NCBI RefSeq assembly: GCF_029767005.1
Contig: NZ_JARUQR010000001.1
Span: 1 to 64,000, forward strand
Direction of reading: 5' to 3'
From: Thiomicrorhabdus sp. ZW0627
GTDB taxonomy: Bacteria > Pseudomonadota > Gammaproteobacteria > Thiomicrospirales > Thiomicrospiraceae
Length of the DNA: 64,000 nucleotides
Of this stretch, positions 58,659 through 64,000 are shown in pieces. How positions within the stretch are numbered: the first letter of the stretch is position 1; every line of letters begins with the position of its first letter. The notes under the pieces are model-generated. The model did not search any database and was not told where the DNA came from. It was given only the letters and a program-made list of their open reading frames with translations. The position numbers and the translations under genes were made by a program.

Positions 58659-59780
58659 TCAGTCAAATTCACTTGCTAACGCGCTCAGGACCTTCATGAA
58701 CGCCTCAACCGATTCAATGGATGCCGATTCCGCCATGGTGTGATAGCCGGTGGTGGGAATCTGGATCGTCGTTCCGTCTACCAGACCGTTCGAAGCAGCG
58801 ATGATGCGACCCATTTCGGTACTTCCGAGCGAATGCGGCATTTTTCCTTGGGCGATCAGTTTGGCGTTTTCTTCTTCCACGTAACGGTCTTTGTATAGAA
58901 AACTCAAATCGTGGCGTTTGCACAAATCCTCGATCAGTTTTGTGGCTTGCGGGTTGAAGGAAGCGTTGGCGTCTCTTTCCCTCAGCACGACAAGCTGGTT
59001 ATCGGCCGCTTCAATGTTCGGGAACGGACTGGTATCCACCACGAACAGTCGGTTGGTCGAGCCTCCGAAACGGCGGAACCACTCTAAAAGGTAGCGCCAG
59101 CTTTTACCCGCTTCTTCCTGTGCGGTGAAAAATGCCGTGCCTTGAAAGCCTTGGCTGAACAAATAGACGATTGCCGCAGCGGTCAGCACATTATCCAATT
59201 GTCCTTCCAAACGGTTGTCCTTGATTCTGAGTTTGTCTTCAAAGGCGACAGGCGTTCCGGCGACGACACTGTCGAGTCCGTCAATTTCAAAAATCAGGTT
59301 GTTGCGGAATTCGCAGATGTAAGAGTTGTTGATGAAGCCTTTACCGCGGTAACTTCCCGACCAGGGCTCGTAGGCGAACACGGGGACAGACTGAAAGCGT
59401 TCGGTAATTTTAGACATCAGTTCTTCGGATACGGCGCTGTCAAGCAGGTCGGTTCGGTTAGCGGCAATGAACGCAGCATATTGGAATTCGTTCGGTCCGG
59501 TACAGACCAAGCCGTGACGGTCGATGTGTGCCGAGAACATGGTGCTGAATGGTTTATTGCCTTGGGCGACCAGAAGTCCTTCGTACCATGTGACCTTGGC
59601 ACCGCGTTCTTCTAATTCACGTTGCAAGACCCTGAAAAAAGAGTGTTCTGCACCCACGACGCTGGGTTGGCGGATCAGCGCCTTAAGTAAATCGATAAAG
59701 TCGTCACCAAGCATGTTTGTTTCTACATTAAAGAGGTGGGAAAGACGACTTTTTGAAAAGTCGACCGTTTGTTGAGTCAC
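58659..59780 (-). CDS. M42-like zinc aminopeptidase/deacylase
   Basis: A 373-residue cytosolic protein with the M20/M42 di-zinc layout: FSAHIDRHG (first His-Asp), GQLDNVLTAA (bridging Asp), TAQEEAGKSW (catalytic Glu pair), VVDTS and YHTMAESAS (final His). The substrate is unknown. The start is a GTG; the next in-frame ATG is at 59714. Confidence 0.85.
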   Translation of the reverse strand: MTQQTVDFSKSRLSHLFNVETNMLGDDFIDLLKALIRQPSVVGAEHSFFRVLQRELEERGAKVTWYEGLLVAQGNKPFSTMFSAHIDRHGLVCTGPNEFQYAAFIAANRTDLLDSAVSEELMSKITERFQSVPVFAYEPWSGSYRGKGFINNSYICEFRNNLIFEIDGLDSVVAGTPVAFEDKLRIKDNRLEGQLDNVLTAAAIVYLFSQGFQGTAFFTAQEEAGKSWRYLLEWFRRFGGSTNRLFVVDTSPFPNIEAADNQLVVLRERDANASFNPQATKLIEDLCKRHDLSFLYKDRYVEEENAKLIAQGKMPHSLGSTEMGRIIAASNGLVDGTTIQIPTTGYHTMAESASIESVEAFMKVLSALASEFD

Positions 59781-59798
59781 GTGGATTCAATGTTGCGA

Positions 59799-60782
59799 TT
59801 ATAGCCATTTTTTCCATTTGAACACGGCTATTTGCACGACAACTATGGCGATCAATATCAAGCTGAAAATCAGGAACGCCCAGGGGTTTTCCGCTCCGGG
59901 GATTCCGCCGACATTGACTCCCAGCAGGCCGGTGAAAAAACCAAGCGGCAGGAAGATGGCCGCCACAATCGACAGGACATACATCCGCTCGTTGAGTTGT
60001 TCGGACATTCGGCTCAATAACTCTTCATGGGTAACGCCGGCGCGTTCACGAACGGCATCGATGTCTTCAATGTGTCGAATCAGTCGGTCGCTGACTTCAC
60101 GCATACGCATGCGGTTGGTGTCGTCGAACCAACTTATTTTTTCGACCAATAAACGGGCGAAGGCTTCACGTTGAGGCGAGAGGTGGCGGCGTAACGTGAT
60201 GGTCTGTCTACGCAGATTGGCCAGCTCGAAACGCAGGGTAGAACGCTCTTCCGACAGAGCGATGTCCTCAAGTTCGTCGACGCGGTCTTCGAACAGGTCG
60301 ACGGTGTCACTCATGCGCCAGACCAGGCGGTCTGCCAGACTAACGATGAATTCGGCGGAATCGGCCGGTCCATTCCCTTTTTGCAGTTGTTCAAGCATGT
60401 CGCCGATTGAAAGCAGTTTACGTTTTCGGCTGCTGATGATGCGTTCGTTGTCGGCCCAGATGCGCAGAGAGACCATGTCTTCCGGATCCGCGCCTGGGTT
60501 TTTGTTGACCCCGCGGAACGCAATCAATAGGCCGTCTCGGATGCCGATTACGCGTGGACGTGTCTCTTCGGTCAGTAGGGCTTCGGTAATTAAAGGTTCT
60601 AAACCGCTATGATTTGTAATCCAGTCGCATGAAAATGGATCGGTGTAGTCGAAGTGCAGCCATATTCGGCCTTGTTCCGGAGTCCAGTTCTGGACTTCAT
60701 CCCAGGTCAAAAAACGTCCTCCTCCTTGGCCGTCCAGAAGAAAGGCGTGGAGTAATCCTGTCGGGTCGGAAGATGGATTCAT
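59799..60782 (-). CDS. zntB: Zinc transporter ZntB (CorA superfamily)
   Basis: A 327-residue protein, the same length as E. coli ZntB. A large acidic cytosolic domain is followed by two C-terminal helices and the loop GVNVGGIPG, the ZntB version of the CorA GMN motif. It probably moves Zn(II). The ATG at 60782 gives the standard N-terminus; an upstream frame to 60833 is not needed. Confidence 0.93.
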   Translation of the reverse strand: MNPSSDPTGLLHAFLLDGQGGGRFLTWDEVQNWTPEQGRIWLHFDYTDPFSCDWITNHSGLEPLITEALLTEETRPRVIGIRDGLLIAFRGVNKNPGADPEDMVSLRIWADNERIISSRKRKLLSIGDMLEQLQKGNGPADSAEFIVSLADRLVWRMSDTVDLFEDRVDELEDIALSEERSTLRFELANLRRQTITLRRHLSPQREAFARLLVEKISWFDDTNRMRMREVSDRLIRHIEDIDAVRERAGVTHEELLSRMSEQLNERMYVLSIVAAIFLPLGFFTGLLGVNVGGIPGAENPWAFLIFSLILIAIVVVQIAVFKWKKWL

Positions 60783-60936
60783 AACAAAACTCGCTTTTAA
60801 AGGGAACAAGTTGAATGCTAGACATGCTATCACATTTTTTTGATTTTTAACTTTGTCTGTCCTTACATGAAATTAGGAGGAGGGCGAAGAAACAGATGAG
60901 TGTTGATAAATGATGACTAAGTATTAAGCGTATTTG

Positions 60937-60948
60937 TACAGGCCTGTT
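60937..60948. repeat. AACAGGCCTGTT-like palindrome, copy 10
   Basis: TACAGGCCTGTT, one mismatch, between divergent zntB and the DUF4136 gene. Confidence 0.65.
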
Positions 60949-60993
60949 GAAAAGGAATAAAATGGCTGAAGTTTACTTTTAGAGGTAAGGGCC

Positions 60994-61581
60994 ATGAAAT
61001 TTTTCCATAAAACGTTTTTGATTATTTCAACGCTGTTTTTAACACTGGTATTGTTCGGGTGCAGTGGCATTCCGGTCAATCAGGATTACGACGTCAATGC
61101 GGATTTCAGCAAAATCCGAATTCTTCAATGGTTGCCGGAATCTCAGCAAAGTATTCCCAAGGCCAGCGAGTACGCCAAACAGAATCCACTGATTGCCAAG
61201 CGGATCGAGAATGCGATTGCGGCGAACTTGTCGTCAAAAGGGATGATTCTCGCGCCGGGTAAGGCAGACGCTTACATCACCTACCACATGGTGATTAAAA
61301 AAATGCTGCGTTCCGATCCGGTCTCGCCAACTTTCGGGTTTGGCTTCTGGGGGCATCACACAGGCGTGATGTTCCACACTCCTCAGGAAATCTATGAATA
61401 TGAAGACGGTACTTTGATTATCGATATTATCGATTTGGATGGAAACTTGTTGTGGCGCGGTTCGAGCAACACTTATCTGGTGGAGCAGGGAACACCGGCG
61501 AAAACCACCGAGCTGGTCAATGCAGTGGTGGGTAAGGTGATGGCTCAGTATCCACCTAAACTCGTCCCACCTGTCAATTGA
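60994..61581 (+). CDS. DUF4136 lipoprotein
   Basis: A 195-residue lipoprotein with signal peptide and lipobox LFGC. The sequence DYDVNADFSKIRILQWLPE, and a long conserved C-terminal region including DGTLIIDIIDLDGNLLWRGSS, fit the DUF4136 family. It is probably anchored in the outer membrane. Function unknown. AGAGGTAAGG precedes the ATG. Confidence 0.88.
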   Translation: MKFFHKTFLIISTLFLTLVLFGCSGIPVNQDYDVNADFSKIRILQWLPESQQSIPKASEYAKQNPLIAKRIENAIAANLSSKGMILAPGKADAYITYHMVIKKMLRSDPVSPTFGFGFWGHHTGVMFHTPQEIYEYEDGTLIIDIIDLDGNLLWRGSSNTYLVEQGTPAKTTELVNAVVGKVMAQYPPKLVPPVN

Positions 61582-61684
61582 TTGGAGATATTGCTTGGAT
61601 GCAGTAGGGCTTGTGTAAATTGCACTTGCCCAGTATGCTTTGCGTCCAGAGAAAACCGAATAGACGAATGGTGGAAATTCTGTG

Positions 61685-62017
61685 ATGCAAAATATCGAAA
61701 CGCTTGAAGAGTTGGAACAGTTGAAGCAGTCGGAAGACGCTTTGTTGGTGTTGTTCGGAGGCAAGGAGTGTAATGTGTGCCATTCGATCAAGCCAAAACT
61801 GATCGAGTTGATGGGGGAGAGTTATCCGAAAGTGAAACTGGTGTATGTGGATTGCCATGTGGTGACCGACATCTGCTCCCAGAACAGCATCTTCACCTTG
61901 CCGACTCTTCAGGTGTACTTCACCGGTCAACGTTTTATCGAAGAGGTGCGCAGCTTCAGTCTTCAAAAGGTCATGCAGGATCTGGCACGACCTTATTCCA
62001 TGATGTTTTCCGACTGA
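61685..62017 (+). CDS. Thioredoxin-like protein
   Basis: A 110-residue cytosolic protein with a thioredoxin fold and a CNVC active-site motif (in FGGKECNVCHSIKP) in place of CGPC; the cis-proline is in FTLPTLQVYF. It could reduce disulfides or bind a metal. Start ATG at 61685, with a GTG immediately before it as the alternative. About 100 bp separate it from the DUF4136 gene. Confidence 0.85.
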   Translation: MQNIETLEELEQLKQSEDALLVLFGGKECNVCHSIKPKLIELMGESYPKVKLVYVDCHVVTDICSQNSIFTLPTLQVYFTGQRFIEEVRSFSLQKVMQDLARPYSMMFSD

Positions 62018-62044
62018 CGGAAAACGTTTCTCCTAACCTTTTTC

Positions 62045-62905
62045 TTAACGCTTGCCGTCGCCGCCGGCTTTGATCAATAAACGATCGAGCCAACGGTTAG
62101 GCAGGATGCGTTTCAGAACGGCAAACGCTTTAGTCGGCACTGTGACCCGGTAACGGATCTTGGCTTGCGGTTTCTGCAAAGCGTGAATCACGCAGTCGGT
62201 GACCGCTTCCGGCCCTAAGGTGAACGGCGCGCTCGGTCCTACCGTCTCTAATCGGTCGATCATCGATTGATACTGTGCCTGATGCGCACTGCCTTCCAAT
62301 TGAATCCAACGCTTGAACTGTTCGTAGGCGTTTTTCCTGAAATCCGACAGGATCGGACCCGGTTCGATCAGGCTGACTTGAATGTTGTCCCGTTTGACTT
62401 CCAGACGCAAGGTATCGGCGAAACCTTCTACGGCGAATTTACTGGCATTGTAGGCGCCTCGGTATTGCATGGCGGCAAATCCTAAAATCGAACTGTTGTA
62501 GAGGATTTTGCCGTGGCCTTGCCAGCGCATGATTTTCACTACGGCGTTGGTTAATTCCTGAGTTCCAAATACATTGGTTTGAAACTGGTGGAGCATCGCG
62601 TCACGGCTGAGGTCTTCCACCGCACCCGGCAAGCCGAAAGCGCCGTTGTTGAAGAGCGCGTCGATTGTGCCTCCGGTCGCTTCCAGGGCTTTTGCCAGAC
62701 CCGACCGGATTGAGTCGCTGTCGGCCAGATCGAGTTGAAAACTGGTCAGGCCTGCTTGTTTTAGGCGTTCCACGTCTTCCGGATCTCTACAGGTGGCGAT
62801 GACTTGGTAGCCCATTTTATGTAAGGTCAGTGCGCAATGATGACCGATTCCGGTGGAGCAGCCTGTGATTAAGATGCTGCTGGGCGGCAAAAGTGAACGT
62901 TTCAT
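62045..62905 (-). CDS. Short-chain dehydrogenase/reductase
   Basis: A 286-residue NAD(P)-dependent oxidoreductase. The cofactor loop is ITGCSTGIGHHCAL; NNGAFG and the catalytic YNASKFA (Tyr, Lys) are present, with Ser in YNSSILG. The substrate is not predictable. It is convergent with the thioredoxin-like gene. Confidence 0.9.
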   Translation of the reverse strand: MKRSLLPPSSILITGCSTGIGHHCALTLHKMGYQVIATCRDPEDVERLKQAGLTSFQLDLADSDSIRSGLAKALEATGGTIDALFNNGAFGLPGAVEDLSRDAMLHQFQTNVFGTQELTNAVVKIMRWQGHGKILYNSSILGFAAMQYRGAYNASKFAVEGFADTLRLEVKRDNIQVSLIEPGPILSDFRKNAYEQFKRWIQLEGSAHQAQYQSMIDRLETVGPSAPFTLGPEAVTDCVIHALQKPQAKIRYRVTVPTKAFAVLKRILPNRWLDRLLIKAGGDGKR

Positions 62906-63083
62906 AGAGTTGGATCAGCTTGTTTGATAGAGCGGATAGTCTAAAGTAAAACAATCCTTAAGGCCAACGTTAGACCAATGTTCTCCTCAAGGTTGATTTA
63001 AAAGGGCGGAGGTTTTGCGGCATGTTAGTTGCTTTGTCAATGTTCTAAGAGAAATATACTGAATAAAGACGATTGAGGAATGT

Positions 63084-64000
63084 ATGGAAAATCGCGTGTT
63101 TATGGGGTTGGCGGCGCTGTGTTTGGCGAGTGTGTCGCTTTTGTCGGGTTGCAACATGGCAAACAGTGCCGATGGTGGCAGTGATTCATCATCGAATCTT
63201 GCCGAACCGACAGCCGCAGTCAGTGTGGTCAGTTCGACGCCTGAGGCAAACAGTTCCGGTTATTACAATGAACGAAGCACTTTGACCGTCAACGCTAGCG
63301 CGGTAGGCTCTTTAGGCTCCAGTGTGACCTGTTCGATCAGTTTTGATTATAAGTCGGCGGTTGCTACCGATTTTTCTAATCTTCAAACGGTCAGTGGTTG
63401 TGGTGCAAAAGACTTTAATTTGTATAGTGGCGCCGGCGTTTACCGCGTGAAATTAACGGCAACCGATGCCAACTCCAAGGTGGCAGAGGATCAGAAGTTC
63501 GTGATTGCCATACCTACGGCGATTTCGGATACACCTTATCTGAGCGCGAATTTCAATTTTACGACCAGCACGGATTTAGCCAATCTGTTCGATGTTTATT
63601 TGGATGCTACATCGTCTACCAAAGGCGAAACCGGCGATATCGTCAGTTATACCTGGCAAATTCGTCTAAAGCAGGATGACGGTAATGAAAGCTTGGTGAG
63701 TACGGTCGGCCCGAACATTAGCCCTGTGACTACTGTGACTGTGAATCAGGATGGAATTTATGTGGTCAGGCTGACTGTTGTTGACGCGGGGTCTCAGACG
63801 GCCACTACTGAGAAGATGTTCTCGGTCGATACCGCGAACACTCTAGTGGCGGATTTCAGTGCAACCATTTCGGGTACCGCTCCGGTCAATATCGGTGTGG
63901 ATGCTTCTTCCAGTACGGTTGCCGCCGGAGTCAATCATTACGTTTGGGAAGTCTCCACCGTGGGTGCGGAAACCGATGCGGTGATCTATCGTCTGACGGT
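63084..64000 (+). CDS. PKD-repeat lipoprotein, partial (runs off the window)
   Basis: An open frame from the ATG at 63084 to the last base of the window, at least 305 codons. It begins with a signal peptide and lipobox LLSGC (Cys near residue 23), then a Ser/Asp-rich stretch. From about residue 75 it shows repeated beta-sandwich segments of the PKD type, for example GVYRVKLTATDANSK, GIYVVRLTVVDAGSQ and NHYVWEVSTVG. It is probably a cell-surface adhesion or polysaccharide-binding protein. GAGGA precedes the ATG. The 3' end and total size are unknown. Confidence 0.8.
   Translation, partial: MENRVFMGLAALCLASVSLLSGCNMANSADGGSDSSSNLAEPTAAVSVVSSTPEANSSGYYNERSTLTVNASAVGSLGSSVTCSISFDYKSAVATDFSNLQTVSGCGAKDFNLYSGAGVYRVKLTATDANSKVAEDQKFVIAIPTAISDTPYLSANFNFTTSTDLANLFDVYLDATSSTKGETGDIVSYTWQIRLKQDDGNESLVSTVGPNISPVTTVTVNQDGIYVVRLTVVDAGSQTATTEKMFSVDTANTLVADFSATISGTAPVNIGVDASSSTVAAGVNHYVWEVSTVGAETDAVIYRLT

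Noticed and set aside
63073-63285. 70-codon plus-strand frame
   Set aside because: It overlaps in another frame the PKD lipoprotein that begins at 63084, which has the signal peptide, lipobox and long open frame.

Overview
The window is about 64 kb of chromosome from a gammaproteobacterium, most likely a free-living sulfur- or hydrogen-oxidising autotroph of the Thiomicrospira / Hydrogenovibrio / Thiomicrorhabdus type. That placement is inference. It rests on protein character, moderate GC, a Pseudomonas-like single-cysteine Fur, a gammaproteobacterial tmRNA tag (ANDDNYALAA), the carAB-greA-DUF4149 order, and a complete glycolate-salvage cluster of the kind a RuBisCO-using autotroph needs. 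I see no phage, insertion sequence, CRISPR array, tRNA or rRNA. The genes look intact; only the last one runs off the window.

Layout. 0.1-8.5 kb is a signalling block: a GGDEF-EAL enzyme paired with an orphan substrate-binding lipoprotein (minus strand), then a hybrid histidine kinase and a REC-EAL protein fused to a periplasmic-binding-protein-like domain (plus strand). 8.5-13.7 kb is housekeeping: ssrA and smpB, ratA-rnfH, bamE, fur and three hypotheticals. 13.8-20.5 kb is a glycolate/C1 block: a glyoxylate aminotransferase, divergent glcDEF behind an FNR-type palindrome, and fhs behind a run of hairpins. 20.6-23.2 kb carries recN and nadK. 23.2-29.2 kb is the heat-shock cluster hrcA-grpE-dnaK-dnaJ, with a CIRCE operator and a sigma32-like promoter, followed by dapB. 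29.5-35.3 kb is carA-carB-greA-DUF4149 behind an attenuator-like leader. 35.4-43.8 kb is mixed: a small secreted protein, a DUF455/methyltransferase/ROK-kinase operon, cytochrome b561, a VIT-family transporter, an MBL hydrolase with DUF302, and an APC permease. 44.0-51.6 kb holds an RhlE-type helicase and two chemoreceptors. 51.7-64.0 kb holds a second DUF302 protein, a CPH-type copper ATPase, a large HD-GYP sensor, a second VIT protein, an M42-like peptidase, ZntB, a DUF4136 lipoprotein, a thioredoxin-like protein, an SDR and the start of a PKD-repeat lipoprotein.

The most striking signal is not a gene. It is a palindrome, AACAGGCCTGTT, present in seven perfect copies plus many near copies. 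Most lie between genes, and several are extended or nested into longer inverted repeats of 24 to 54 bp. Two half copies form the shared terminator of fhs and recN. This resembles the way DNA-uptake sequences are placed in other bacteria, or a chromosome-wide protein-binding site.

How genes work together. Four proteins (the GGDEF-EAL, the REC-EAL and its kinase, and the HD-GYP) would feed cyclic-di-GMP or two-component signalling, and three of these loci carry a binding-protein-like sensory module. GlcDEF, the aminotransferase and Fhs would together recover carbon from 2-phosphoglycolate. The FNR-type site beside glcD would tie that to oxygen. HrcA/CIRCE and sigma32 appear to share control of the chaperones.
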